Source of the DNA: Penium margaritaceum
Lineage: Eukaryota; Streptophyta; Zygnematophyceae; Desmidiales; Peniaceae
NCBI GenBank assembly: GCA_023375785.1
Contig: SZWC01001531.1
Coordinates: 124,399-188,398, forward strand
DNA length: 64,000 nt
Direction: 5' to 3'
A model generated the notes under the pieces. The model was given only the letters and a program-made list of their open reading frames with translations, made no database searches and had not been told where the DNA came from. The translations under genes were made by a program, and so were the position numbers. Every line of letters starts with the position of its first letter. Position 1 is the first letter of the stretch. Shown here piece by piece: positions 37,331-50,100 of the stretch.

Positions 37331-39280
37331 CTGGTTGGGGAGTGGTGCAACCTGGTTGCAGAGTTGCGGAGTGGTGCAACCTGGTTGCAGAGTTGCGTGA
37401 ACTAGTAACAGAGTGGTGCGACTGGTCGAGGAGTGGTGCGAACTGGCTGCGGAGTGATGCGAACTGGTTGCGGGGTGGTGCGAACTGGTTGCAGAGTGGT
37501 GTGAACTGGTTGTGGAGTGGTGCGAACTCCTTGCGGAGTGGTGCAAACTGGTTGCAAGCTGGTGCAAACTAGTTGTGGAGGGGTGCGAACTGGTTGCGGA
37601 GTGATGTAAACTGGTTGGGGAGAGGTGCGAACTGGATGCGAAGTGGTGCGAGCTGGTTGCGAAGTGGTGCAAACTGGTTACAGAGTGGTGCGAACTGGTT
37701 GTGGAATGGTGCGAACTGGTTACGGAGTGGTGCAAACTGGTTGCGGAGTGGTGCAAACTGGTTGTGGAGTGGTGCGGACTGGTTGCGGAGTGGTGCAAAC
37801 TGGTTGCGGAGTGGTGCAAATTGGTTGCAGAGTGGTGCGAACTGGTTGTGGAGTGGTGGGAACTGGTTGCGGAGTGGCTCAAACTGTTTGCAAAGTGGTG
37901 CGAACTGGTTGCAGAGTGGTGCAAACTGGTTGTGGAGTAGTGCGAACTGGTTGCGGAGTGGTGGGAGCTGGTTGTGGGATGGTGCGAACTGGTTGCAGGG
38001 TGGTGTGAATGGGTTGCAGAGTGGTGAGAACTGGCTGCGGAATGGTGGAACTAGTTGCGGAGTGGTGCAAACAGGTTGCAGAGTGGTGAGAACTGGTTGC
38101 GGAGTGGTGCAAACTGGTTGCGGAGTGGTGCGAACTGGTTGCGGAGTGGTGCGAACTGGTTGTGGAGTGATGCAAACTGGTTGCGGAATAGTGCAAACTA
38201 GTTGCGGAGTGGTGCGAACTTGTTTCAGAGTAGTGCAAACTGGTTGCGGAGTGGTACGAACTGGCTGTGGAGTGATTTGAACTGGTTGTGGAGTGGTGTG
38301 AACTTGATGCGGAGTGATGCGAACTGGTTGCGGAGTGGTACGAACTGGCTGCGGAGTGGTGCGAACTGGTTGCGGAGTGGTGCGAACTGGTAGCGGAGTG
38401 GTGCGAACAGGTTGCCGAGTGGTGCAAACTGGTTACGGAGTGGTGCGAACGGGTTGCGGAGTGGTGCGAGCTAGTTACGGAGTAGTGCGAACTGGTTGCA
38501 GAGTGGTGCAAACTGGTTGCGGAGTGCTGCGAACTGGTTGCGGAATGGTGCGAAAGGGTTGCGGAGTGGTGCAAACTGGTTGCGGAGCTGTGCAAACTAG
38601 TTACATAGTGGTGCAAACTGGTTGCGGTATGGTGCAAACTTGCTTCGGAGTGGTGCAAACTGGTTTCATGGTGGTGCGAACTGGTTGCGGAGTGATGCGA
38701 ACTGGTTGCGGAGAGGTGCGAACTACTTGCGGAGTGGTGCAAACGGGTTGCAAAGTGGTGCGAACTGGTTGTGGAGTGGTGCCAACTGGTTGCAGAGTGG
38801 TGCAAACAGGTTGCGGAGTGGTGTAAACTGGATGCGGAGTGGTGCGAACTGGTTGCGGAGTGGTGCGAACTGGTTACGGAATGGTGCGAACTGGCTGTGG
38901 AGTGGTGCGAACTGGTTGCAGAGTGGTGTGAACTGGTTGCGGAGAAGTGCGAACTGGTTGGAGAGTGGTGTAAACTGGTTGGGAGTGCTGTGAACTGGTT
39001 GCGGAGTGGTGCAAACGGGTTTCGGAGTGGTGCAAACTTGTTGCGGAGTGGTGCAAACTGGTTACGGAATGGTGCGAATTGGTTGCGGAGTAGTGTGAAC
39101 TGGTTGAGGAGTGGTGGGAACTGGTTGCGGAGTGGTGCAAACTGGTTGCGGAGTGGTGCAAACTGGTTTCGGAGTGGTGCTAACTGGTTGCGAAGTGGTG
39201 CGAAGTGGTTGCGGAGTGGTGCGAACTGGTTGCGGAGTTGTGCAAACTGGTTGCGTAGTGGTGCAAACTGGTTTCGGAGT

Positions 39281-40160
39281 GGTGCAAACTGGTCGCGGAG
39301 TGGTGCGAACTGGTTACGGGGTGGTGTGAACTGGTTGCGGAGTGGTGCGAACTGGATGCCGAGTGATGCGAACTGGTTGCAAGGTGGTGCGAACTGGTTG
39401 CGGAGTGGTGCAAACCTGTTGCGGAGTGGTGCGAACTGGTCGCGAAGCTGTGCGAACTGGTTGCGGAGTATTGCAAACTGGTTGCAGAGTGGTGCGAACG
39501 GGTTGCCGAGTGGTGTGCGCTGGTGGCAGAATAGTGCGAACTGGTCGCAGAGTGGTGCGAACTGGTTGCGGAGTGGTGCAAACTGGTCGCGGAGTGGTGC
39601 GAACTGGTTACGGGGTGGTGTGAACTGGTTGCGGAGTGGTGCGAACTGGATGCCGAGTGATGCGAACTGGTTGCAAGGTGGTGCGAACTGGTTGCGGAGT
39701 GGTGCAAACCTGTTGCGGAGTGGTGCGAACTGGTCGCGAAGCTGTGCGAACTGGTTGCGGAGTATTGCAAACTGGTTGCAGAGTGGTGCGAACGGGTTGC
39801 CGAGTGGTGTGCGCTGGTGGCAGAATAGTGCGAACTGGTCGCAGAGTGGTGCGAACTGGTTGCGGAGTGGTGCAAACTGGTCGCGGAGTGGTGCGAACTG
39901 GTTACGGGGTGGTGTGAACTGGTTGCGGAGTGGTGCGAACTGGATGCCGAGTGATGCGAACTGGTTGCAAGGTGGTGCGAACTGGTTGTGGAGTGGTGCA
40001 AACCTGTTGCGGAGTGGTGCGAACTGGTCGCGAAGCTGTGCGAACTGGTTGCGGAGTATTGCAAACTGGTTGCAGAGTGGTGCGAACGGGTTGCCGAGTG
40101 GTGTGCGCTGGTGGCAGAATAGTGCGAACTGGTCGCAGAGTGGTGCGAACTGGTTGCAGA
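39281..40160 (+). repeat. D higher-order repeat, 294 bp x about 3
   Basis: The landmark GGTCGCGG recurs at 39291, 39585 and 39879, a period of 294 bp or 14 D units. The copies are almost identical, far more alike than neighbouring 21-mers, so the amplification is recent. Confidence 0.93.
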
Positions 40161-40565
40161 GTGGTACAAACTGGTTGCGGAGTGGTGCAAAAGGGTTGCG
40201 CAGTGGTTCAACCTGGTTGCAGAGTTGTTTGAACTAGTTACAGAGTGGTGCTAACTCGTCGCGGAGTGGAGCAAACTGGCTGAGGAGTGGTGCAAACTGG
40301 TTTTGAAGTGGTGCAAACTGGTTGCAGAGTGGTGCAAAATGGTTGGGGAATGGTGCGAACTGGATGCAGAGTGGTGTGAGCTGGTTGCGGAGTGGTGCGA
40401 ACTGGTTGCGGAGTGGTGCGAACTGGTTGCGGAGTAGTGCGAACTGGTTACGGAGTGGTGCAAACTGGTTGCGGAGTGGTGCGAACTGGTTGCGGAGTGG
40501 TGCGAACTGGTTGCGGAGTGGTGCAAACTGGTTGCGGAGTGGTGCAAACTGGTTGCAGAGTGGTG

Positions 40566-41065
40566 CAAACTGGTTGCGGAGTGGTGCAAACTGGTTACGG
40601 AGTGGTGCAAACTGGTTGCGGAGTGGTGCGAACTAGTTGCGGAGTGGTGCAAACTGGTTACGGAGTGGTGCAAACTGGTTGCGGAGTGGTGCGAACTAGT
40701 TGCGGAGTGGTGCAAACTGGTTACGGAGTGGTGCAAACTGGTTGCGGAGTGGTGCGAACTAGTTGCGGAGTGGTGCAAACTGGTTACGGAGTGGTGCAAA
40801 CTGGTTGCGGAGTGGTGCGAACTAGTTGCGGAGTGGTGCAAACTGGTTACGGAGTGGTGCAAACTGGTTGCGGAGTGGTGCGAACTAGTTGCGGAGTGGT
40901 GCAAACTGGTTACGGAGTGGTGCAAACTGGTTGCGGAGTGGTGCGAACTAGTTGCGGAGTGGTGCAAACTGGTTACGGAGTGGTGCAAACTGGTTGCGGA
41001 GTGGTGCGAACTAGTTGCGGAGTGGTGCAAACTGGTTACGGAGTGGTGCAAACTGGTTGCGGAGT
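40566..41065 (+). repeat. D higher-order repeat, 63 bp x 7
   Basis: The landmark GCGAACTAGTTGCGG recurs every 63 bp from 40628 to about 41006, equal to three D units. Copies look identical by eye. Confidence 0.93.
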
Positions 41066-42549
41066 GGTGCGAACTGGTTGCAGAGTGGTGCGAACTGGTT
41101 GCGGAGTGGTGCAAACTGGTTACGGAGTGGTGTAAACTGGTTGCGGAGTGGTGCGAACTGGTTACGGAGTGGCGCGAACTGGTTGCGGAGTGGTGCGAAC
41201 TAGTTGCGGAGTATTGCAAACTGGATGCCGAGTGATGCGAACTGGTTGCACAGTGGTGCAAACTGGTTGCGGAGTTGTGCAAACTGGTTGAGGAGTGGTA
41301 CAAACTGGTTGCGCAGTGGTGTGAACTGGTTGCGGAATGGTGCGAACTGGTTGCGGAGTGGTGCGAACTGGTTGCGGAGCGATGCAAACTGGTTGCGGAG
41401 TGGTGCTAGTTGGTTGCGGTGTGGTGCGAACTGGTTGCGGCATGGTGTGAACTGGTTGCGGAGTGGTGCAAACTGGTTGCAGAATGGTGCAAACTGGTTT
41501 CAGAGTGGTGCGAACTACTTGCAGAGTGGTGCGAAATGGTTGCGGAGTGGTGCAAACTGGTTGCAGAGTGGTGCGAGCTGGTTGTGGAGTGGTGCAAACT
41601 GGTTGCGGAGTGGTGTCAACTGGTTGCCGAGTGGTGTGATCTGGTTGCCGAGTGGTGCGAACTGGTTGCGGAGTGGTGCGAACTGGCTGCGGACTGGTGA
41701 GAACTGGTTGCGGAGTGGTGGGAACTGGTTACGGAGTGGTTCAAACTGGTTGCAGAGTGGTGCGAACTGGTTGCGGAGTGGTGCGACCTGGTTGCAGAGC
41801 GGTGCAAGATGGTTTCGCAGTGGTGCAAACTGATTGCAGAGTGGTGCGAACTGGTTGTGGAGTGGTGCAAACTGGTTGCGGAGTGGCTCGAACTGGTCAC
41901 AGAGTAGTCATAGAGTGGTGCAAACGGGTTGCGGAGTGATGCCAACTGGTTTCGGAGTGGTGCGAACTGGTTGTGGAGTGATTCGACCTAGTTGCGGAGT
42001 GGTGCGAACTGGTTGCGGAGTGGTGCGAACAGGTTGTGGAGTGGTGCGAACTGGTTGCGAAGTGGTGCAAACTGGTTGTGGAGTGGTGCGAACTGATTGC
42101 GGAGTGGTGCGTACTGGTTACGGAGTGGTGCAAACTGGTTGCGGTGTGGTCCAAACTTGTTGCGGAGACGTGCGAACTTGTTGCGGAGTGGTGGGAACTG
42201 GTTGTGGAGTGGTATAAACTGGTTGCGGAGTGGTGCAAACTGGTTGTGGAGTGGTGTGAACTAGTTGCGGAGTGGTGCGAACTGTTCGCGGAGAGGTACG
42301 AACTGGCTGCGGAGTGGTGCAAACTGGTTGCAGAGTGGTGGAAACTGGTTGCGAAGTGGTGCGAACTGGTTGCGGAGTGGTGCGAACTGGTTACGGAGTG
42401 GTGCGAACTGGTTGCGGTTTGGTGCCAACTGGTTGCGGAGTGGTGCGAACTGGTTACGGAGTGGTACGAACAGGTTGCGGAGTGGTGCGAACCGGTTGCG
42501 GAGTGGTGCGAACTAGTTGCGGAGTGGTGCGAACTGGTTGCGGAATGGT

Positions 42550-43905
42550 GCGAACTGGTTGCGGAGTGGTGCGACCTGGTTGCGGAGTGATGCAAACTGG
42601 TTGCGGAGTGGTGCTAGCTGGTTGCGGTGTGGTGCGAACTGGTTGCGGCATGGTGTGAACTGGTTGCGGAGTGGTGCAAACTGGTTACGGAGTGGTGCAA
42701 ACTGGTTGCGGAGTGGTGCGACCTGGTTGCGGAGTGATGCAAACTGGTTGCGGAGTGGTGCTAGCTGGTTGCGGTGTGGTGCGAACTGGTTGCGGCATGG
42801 TGTGAACTGGTTGCGGAGTGGTGCAAACTGGTTACGGAGTGGTGCAAACTGGTTGCGGAGTGGTGCGACCTGGTTGCGGAGTGATGCAAACTGGTTGCGG
42901 AGTGGTGCTAGCTGGTTGCGGTGTGGTGCGAACTGGTTGCGGCATGGTGTGAACTGGTTGCGGAGTGGTGCAAACTGGTTACGGAGTGGTGCAAACTGGT
43001 TGCGGAGTGGTGCGACCTGGTTGCGGAGTGATGCAAACTGGTTGCGGAGTGGTGCTAGCTGGTTGCGGTGTGGTGCGAACTGGTTGCGGCATGGTGTGAA
43101 CTGGTTGCGGAGTGGTGCAAACTGGTTACGGAGTGGTGCAAACTGGTTGCGGAGTGGTGCGACCTGGTTGCGGAGTGATGCAAACTGGTTGCGGAGTGGT
43201 GCTAGCTGGTTGCGGTGTGGTGCGAACTGGTTGCGGCATGGTGTGAACTGGTTGCGGAGTGGTGCAAACTGGTTACGGAGTGGTGCAAACTGGTTGCGGA
43301 GTGGTGCGACCTGGTTGCGGAGTGATGCAAACTGGTTGCGGAGTGGTGCTAGCTGGTTGCGGTGTGGTGCGAACTGGTTGCGGCATGGTGTGAACTGGTT
43401 GCGGAGTGGTGCAAACTGGTTACGGAGTGGTGCAAACTGGTTGCGGAGTGGTGCGACCTGGTTGCGGAGTGATGCAAACTGGTTGCGGAGTGGTGCTAGC
43501 TGGTTGCGGTGTGGTGCGAACTGGTTGCGGCATGGTGTGAACTGGTTGCGGAGTGGTGCAAACTGGTTACGGAGTGGTGCAAACTGGTTGCGGAGTGGTG
43601 CGACCTGGTTGCGGAGTGATGCAAACTGGTTGCGGAGTGGTGCTAGCTGGTTGCGGTGTGGTGCGAACTGGTTGCGGCATGGTGTGAACTGGTTGCGGAG
43701 TGGTGCAAACTGGTTACGGAGTGGTGCAAACTGGTTGCGGAGTGGTGCGACCTGGTTGCGGAGTGATGCAAACTGGTTGCGGAGTGGTGCTAGCTGGTTG
43801 CGGTGTGGTGCGAACTGGTTGCGGCATGGTGTGAACTGGTTGCGGAGTGGTGCAAACTGGTTACGGAGTGGTGCAAACTGGTTGCGGAGTGGTGCGAACT
43901 AGTTG
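42550..43905 (+). repeat. D higher-order repeat, 147 bp x 9
   Basis: The landmark GCTAGCTGGTTGCGGTGTGG recurs nine times from about 42613, every 147 bp (seven D units). Copies look identical, while diverged single versions lie at about 41405, 44022 and 44355. This reads as a recent local expansion of one older seven-unit block. Confidence 0.94.
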
Positions 43906-44768
43906 CGGAGTGGTGCAAACTGGTTGCAGAGTGGTGCAAACTGGTTGCGGAATGGTGCAAACTGGTTGCGGAGTGATGGGACCTGGTTGCGGAGTGATGC
44001 AAACTGGTTGCGGAGTGGTGCTAGTTGGTTGTGGTGTGGTGCGATCTGGTTGCGGCACGGTGCCAACTGGGTGCGGAGTGGTGCGAACTGGTTGCGGAGT
44101 GGTGCGGACTGGTTACGGAGTGGTGCAAACTGGTTGCGGAGTTGTGCAAACTGGTTGCGGAGTAGCGCTAACTGGTTGCGGGGTGGTGCAAACCGGTTGC
44201 GGAGTGGTGCAAGCTGGTTGCGGAGTGGTGCGAACTGGTTGCGGAGTGGTACAAAATGGTTGCGGAGTGGTGCGAACTGGTTGCGGAATGGTACGAACTG
44301 GTTGCGGAGTGGTACAAATTGCTTGCGGAGTGATGCAAACTGGTTGCGGAGTGGTGCTAGGTGGTTGCAGTGTGGTGCGAACTGGTTGCGGCATGGTGCA
44401 AACTGGTTGTGGAGTGGTGGGAACTGGTTGCGGAGTGGTGCGAACTGGTTTCAGAGTGGTGCAAACTTGTTGCGGAGTGGTGCGAAATGGTTGCGGAGTG
44501 GTGCGAACTGGTTGCGGAGTGGTGCAAGGTGGTTGCGGAGTGGTGTGAACTGGTTGCCGAGTGGTGCGATCTGGTTGCAGAGCGGTGCGAACTGGTTGCG
44601 GTGCGGTGCAAACTGGTTGCGGAGTGATGCGAACTTGTTGCGGAGTGGTAGGAACTGGTTGCGGAGTGGTGCGGACTTGTTGCGGGGTGGTGCAAACTGG
44701 TTGTGGAGTGGTGTGAACTACTTGCGGATTTGTGCGAACTGGTCGCGGAGTGGTTTGAACCGCTCTGT

Positions 44769-46109
44769 AAGTGGTTGCGAGTGGTTGTGCGTGGTTGCGA
44801 ATGGTTGTGAGTGGTTGACAGTGGTTGCGATTGGTTGCAAGTGGTTGCGAGTGGTTGCGAGTGGTTGCATGTGGTTGCGAGTTTTTCTGAGTGGTTGCGA
44901 GTGGTTGTCAGTGACTGTGAGTGGTTCCGAGTGGTTGCCAGTGGTTGTGACTGGTTGCGAGTGGTTGCAAGTGGGTGCGAGTGGTTGCGAGTGGGTACGA
45001 CTGGCTGCAAGTCGTTGCGAGTGGTTACGAGTGCTTGCAAGTGGTTACGAGTGGTTGCAAGTGGTTGCGAGAGGTTGCAAAAGGATCGAGTGGTTGCGAG
45101 TGGTTGTGAGTGATTGTGATTGGTTCCGAGTGGTTGCGAATGGTTGCGAGTGGTTGCAAGTGGTTGGGAGTGTTGGCGAGTGGTTGTGACTGGTTGTGAC
45201 TGGTTGCAAGTGGTTCGGAGTTGTTGCGAGTGGTTACGAGTGCTTGCGAGTGTTTGCGAGTGGTTGGAGTGGTTGAGAGTGGTTGTGAGTGGTTGGGAGT
45301 GGTTGTAAATGGTTATGAGTGGTTGCGAGTGGTTGCAAGTGGTTGTAAGTGGTTGCGAGTGGTTGTGAGTGGTTTCGAGTGGTTGCGAGTGGTTGGGAGT
45401 GGTTGCGAGTGGTTGCAAGTGGTTGTAAGTGGTTGCGAGTGGTTGTGAGTGGTTTCGAGTGGTTGCGAGTGGTTGGGAGTGGTTGCGAGTGGTTGCAAAA
45501 GGTTGCAAAGGTTGCCAGGGGATGCGAGTGGTTGTGAGTGGTTGGGAGTGGTTGCGAGTGGTTGCGAGTGGTTGCCAGTGGTTGCGAGTAGTTGCCAGTG
45601 AATACAAGTGGTTGCGAGTGGTTCGGAGTTTTTGCGAGTCCTTGCCAGTGGTTGCAAGTGGTTGCCAGTGGTTGCCAGTGGTTGCGAGTGGTTGCGAGTG
45701 GTTGTGAGAGGTTGCGAGTGGTTGCGAATGGTTGCAAGTGGTTGCACGTGGTTGTGAGTGGTTGCAAGTGGTTGTGAGTGGTTGCGAATGGTTACAAGTG
45801 GTTGCTAGTGGCTGGGAGTGGTTGTGAGTTGTTGCGAGTGGTTGGAGTGGTTGCGAATAGTTGTGAGTGGTTGCGAGTGATTGCGAGTGGTTGTGATTGG
45901 TTGCGATTGGGTGCCTTTGGTTGCGAGTCGTTGTGAATGGGTACAAGTGGTTGCAAGTGGTAGTGAGTGCTTGCAATTGGTTGCAAGTAGTTGCAAGTAT
46001 TTATGAGGGGTTGAAAATGATTGGGAGTGGTTGCGAGTGGTTGGGAGTGGTTGCGAGTGGTGGCGAGTGGTTGTGAGTGGTTGTGAGTGGTTGTGAGTGG
46101 TTATGAGAT
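44769..46109 (+). repeat. Satellite E array, left part (10 bp unit)
   Basis: The unit GCGAGTGGTT repeats with the variants GTGAGTGGTT and GCAAGTGGTT. An 80 bp block (8 units) is duplicated in tandem at about 45326-45485. The array is cut by the copia element at 46110 and resumes at 52386 in the same orientation. Open frames in it follow the 30 bp, 10-residue translation period. Confidence 0.95.
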
Positions 46110-46114
46110 GTTTC

Positions 46115-47102
46115 TGTTAGCTACTGAGCTAACCACCTCCGGCAGAGAAGCCGTGAAACCGAAAAGCTCACAAAGGTTCTTACACCTTCTTCCTTTGCAT
46201 GTATGTGTCATGCACCCCAAGCTTAATCAGGCATACACTTCACCTTCAAGAGTACTAACGCCTTAGCATTACATCTCAAGAAGAGCTCAAGTCGTCAATA
46301 CGCAAGAGAGCATCAAGCAAGGGTTGATGGATCAGCATGCAAGACAAGTCCTTTTATAGCTGTCTGTCCAGTCCTAGAACTCAAAAGCATATTCCTGGGA
46401 AGTAAGGCTGCACACCAAATCCTAGGATTCGTGAATAAGATTCGTGAACCCAGGAAAAGATTCGGATTCGGGGATCCAAATCCTTCATGAGGATTCGATT
46501 CGGGATTCGGAGATCCTTTCCCTACTGTTTCAACATGGAAAACAGGGATTTATGTGGCAGATTAGAGGATTTTTACCTGCCATCACCCATAGGATTCGGA
46601 AAAGATTCGTGAATCTTACGGATTCGCGAATCCAGATTCGGATTCGTGAATCAAAGCCAAACCTGGATTCGGATTCGTGAATCCGAATCCAATCTGGGAT
46701 CCGGGAATCTTACCCGGTGTGCACCCTTACTGGGAAGTGGCCTGAACCAGCCACGTCACCAATAGACTTGCACTGTGAGCTTGACACATAAGCATCCAAG
46801 TGTCAAGGTGACAGACCAACCATGTAGCGTCCAAGAAGCTACGGACTTTCTTTCTTGGAAGCTTCCACAGCAAACAAGATATGCATGGGGCCAGGATCGA
46901 CCTCATGACCTCTCACTTGGCCAAATCAACAAAATGGCCAGGGCAACCACTCACCCACATGGTGTACTCACAGGTCATATCTCACAAGAGACAGAGCATA
47001 GTTGAGTCACGTTACAACGGATCTAGGGGTCATACCTCCACAAGGGGCAGAGCATTCCTGATCCGTCCTACAACACTGAACAAGGGGCAAAAACATTCAA
47101 CA
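46115..47102 (-). repeat. 3' LTR of the copia element (contains a MITE)
   Basis: The LTR is 988 bp, equal to 653 bp plus a 327 bp MITE and its 8 bp target duplication. Apart from the insert it aligns base for base with 51728-52380. Because the MITE is absent from the sister LTR, it arrived after the retrotransposon. Confidence 0.96.
46403..46729. mobile_element. hAT-like MITE, copy 2 (327 bp), inside the copia 3' LTR
   Basis: The ends are TAAGGCTGCACACC and GGTGTGCACCCTTA, with the flanking duplication CTGGGAAG at 46395-46402 and 46730-46737. The empty site is preserved in the other LTR, which has a single CTGGGAAG at the matching place. That defines the ends to the base. It has no coding capacity and would depend on a transposase from elsewhere. 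It is the youngest insertion that can be ordered in this window. Confidence 0.97.
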
Positions 47103-47104
47103 AA

Positions 47105-47114
47105 TCTCTCCCTT
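47105..47114 (-). other. Polypurine tract of the copia element
   Basis: The minus strand reads AAGGGAGAGA two bases inside the 3' LTR boundary, the expected site for plus-strand DNA priming. Confidence 0.8.
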
Positions 47115-47137
47115 GCACCTTGCGTCAGTGACCATCA

Positions 47138-50100
47138 TCATTCGTCATCACTTGCGTTGACCATGCCGATACCTTGCCTGCCCGCCTGGTGGAGATCCTT
47201 GTCCAGTGGCTTTGTAAGCATGTCAGCCCGGTTGAGCTTGGTACCGACATACTCGAGCTCCACTGTCTGCTTGTAGACCAAGTCTCGAGCGTAGTGGTAG
47301 CGGATCTCCATGTGCTTTGTGCGCCTCGACAGGACGGGGTTCTTTGACATGTCAATGGCGCTCATGTTGTCAATCTTGATGACCGTCGCCATTGCCTGTG
47401 GTGCCTTCATCTCAGATAGCAAGCTTCGTAACCACTGCATCTCTTTACACACCTCAGCCAAGGCGATGTACCCAGCTTCAGCTGTTGACAGAGAGACACA
47501 TTCTTGCTTGCGACTTGCCCAACTGACTGCACCTCCATTCAACATACACACAAAGCCGGAGGTAGATTTTCTGTCATCAATATTCCCTCCCCAATCAGCA
47601 TCAGTGTAGCACATGAGACGAAGTGATGCGGATCCAGCAATGCCTCCAAACTGGAGGCCTACGTGGCGCGTCCCCTGAAGGTAGCGCATGATGCGCTTCA
47701 CGGCCTGCCAGTGAAGTGGACCGGGATTGGCCACAAACCGACTCACCTGCCCAACAGCATGGGCTATATCTGGTCGGGTGGCGACCATGGCATACATCAA
47801 ACTGCCCACCGCAGACTGATATGGGATGCCAAGCATGTCAGTTTTCTCCGCTTCGTTGGATGGGGACATGGAGGTGGAGAGTTTGCACTCCGAGCTCATG
47901 GGTGTGCTGGCAGGCTTGCAATCTGCCATGTCGTATCGTTTGAGGATGGAGTCGATGTATTTTGTCTGGTTCAGGCTGATTGTACCTGCTGCTCTGTCGC
48001 GCTTGATGGCAATTCCAAGATAGAAGTCAAGAGGACCCATGTCCTTCATCTCGAATCTGCTACTCAGCTGCCCCTTGAGATCGTCTAGCAGCTGCGTTGA
48101 AGAGGAGCATATAATCAGGTCATCAACGTACAAGGCGACCAACATTGTCCCTTTGTCACTCTCATGCACGTACATGCTGGGATCATTGTCGCAGTGCATG
48201 AAGGAATCCTTGGCCATGAACGTGTCCATCTCCTGGTACCAAAGTCTTGGCGCTTGTTTTAGCCCATAGAGTGCCTTCACCAATCTGCACACCTTGCCCT
48301 CAGGAGCATCAACCCCCTCCGGAACCTCCATCAATACCTCCTTGTCAAGTTTGCCATAAAGGAAGGCTGTCTTGACATCCATCTGGTGGACCTCCATGTT
48401 CTCGGCAGCAGCAATGGCGAGCATTGACCGGATGGAAGCAAACGTCACAACTGGAGCAAAGGTCTCATCGTACTCTGCGCCAGGCCGTTGGGAGAACCCC
48501 TTTGCTACCACCCGTGCCTTGTACTTGTCTATCTTGCCATCCTGTTTCCTTTTTACTTTCAGCACCCACTTGGACCCCACAACGTGAGCCCCGGCAGGTC
48601 TGTCCACCAGCACCCATGTCCCATTCTCTTCAATGGAGCTGAGTTCACTGCGAATTGCTTCGTCCCACTCTGCTTTATCAGGCCGAGTGAGTGCCTCTGC
48701 GACAGACGTTGGCTCCTCTTGAACCAAGAATGAATAGTTGAAGCCTGTCCATTCACCCCTGTCTGCGTCGTAATGCTGCCGAGGTACTTTGAGGCGTGAA
48801 CTGCTCCTTGAACCTGCTGGCTGGTGCTGTTGATGCGGAGGTTGGAGGTCTGGTTCGTCGTTGATGATGGGAGGGGCATCCTCCTCATGTTCCGGAGGAT
48901 CGGATATGTCGGAATCAGAGTCTGACTCCTGCGAGTCATCTTCATGAGCTCCTCTCCCCGTTGCAGCACCTATCCCATGCCATTGTGCTGGTGCTTCGTC
49001 TCCCTCTTCAAGGAGAGTGAGCCACTCTCCCTGTTTTGGAGCGTTCTCGAGTTCAAGATGCTCTCCCTTACTCACAGACCTTTCGTGGAAATCCACGTCC
49101 TTGCTGCGGATGACCTTCTTGGCTCCTTGGTCCCACAGTCGATAAGCTTTGTGGGCGGTGTCGTAGCCGATGAAAATGCACTTTCGTGCTCTTGCATCGA
49201 GCTTTCCAGGGCCCTCACCGGCCTGGACCTTGGCAAATCCGGTGCAACCAAACACCTTGAGATGGGAGGCATCCGGCTTCTTGCCTGACCATGCTTCTTG
49301 AGGCGTCTTCAGCTGCTGTGTCTGCTTCTTCTTGCCTCTCCTTCGCAGAGCTGCTGCAGGTGTGAGGTTCACAAGGTAGGTAGCCGTACGTGCTGCTTCA
49401 GCCCAGAACCTAGGAGGAAGCTTGGCGTCAAAGAGCATGCACCTAGTCATGCCTAGGAGAGTCTGGTTCATCCTCTCTGCTACACCGTTGCTTTGAGGTG
49501 AGTAGGGCGTAGTTTTCTGGTGTTCAATGCCCTGTGTCTTGAGCCACTCCCTGCAAGCTTCATACTCTCCCCCGTTGTCCGTCCTGAATGCCTTCACCTT
49601 CTTCCCACTCTGTCGCTCAACCATAGCGACAAAGGCCTGCAGATTCTCCTTCACCTCACTTTTCTTCTTGATAAAGTATATCCAGACTTTGCGGCTGTTG
49701 TCGTCGATGCATGTGAGGAAATATCTGCTGCCTCCATTTGACGATATGCGAAAGGGACCACATACGTCAGAGTGGACAAGATCAAGAGGTGCAAGAGCGC
49801 GCGTGCTATTGCGCTTGAACGGTTTCCTTTTCGCCTTGCCTTGAAGACATGGCTCACACATGATCTCTGCTCCCTCCACCTCATCACCTAGCTCCATCCC
49901 ACGCACTAGCTCCTGCTTTCCCATGAGCTCCAATGTGCGATGAGCCACGTGCCCAAAGCGCCTGTGCCATAGGTTCTTGGAGGATGTGCACAGGCTAGAA
50001 AGAGCAGCCTCAGTGGCTGTATTTTCTTGTGGTTCTGTTGCCAAATCATCTGTTTCAACTGCTTCCGCTGCTCCAACATGTCCCTCCTCATCTGATTCTG

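Larger units (their letters stand above)
37331..44768 (+). repeat. Satellite D array (21 bp unit) with higher-order repeats
   Basis: The unit is GCGGAGTGGT followed by GCGAACTGGTT (21 bp), about 350 copies. Common variants are GCAGAG/GTGGAG for GCGGAG and GCAAAC/GTGAAC for GCGAAC. Because 21 is divisible by 3 and the unit lacks stops in several frames, open frames of up to 539 codons appear on both strands (Trp-rich heptads NWLRSGA on plus, HHSATSS on minus). These are not evidence of genes: several frames are open at once over the same DNA, and no start context, intron or non-repeat domain is seen. The array changes to E near 44768. Confidence 0.96.

Noticed and set aside
38771-40237. Long plus-strand open frame of 488 codons in satellite D (Trp-rich heptads NWLRSGA)
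   Set aside because: The 21 bp unit is a multiple of 3 and lacks stops in several frames. Overlapping long frames exist on both strands over the same DNA, and no non-repeat domain is present.
42517-43902. Perfectly repeated 461-codon frame resembling a repeat protein
   Set aside because: It is the translation of the nine 147 bp blocks. Identity between copies holds at DNA level including silent positions, so there is no sign of protein-level selection.
44357-45976. Long minus-strand frame of 539 codons spanning D and E
   Set aside because: It crosses two unrelated satellites in their stop-free frame and only shows HHSATSS and then NHSQPLATTR repeats.
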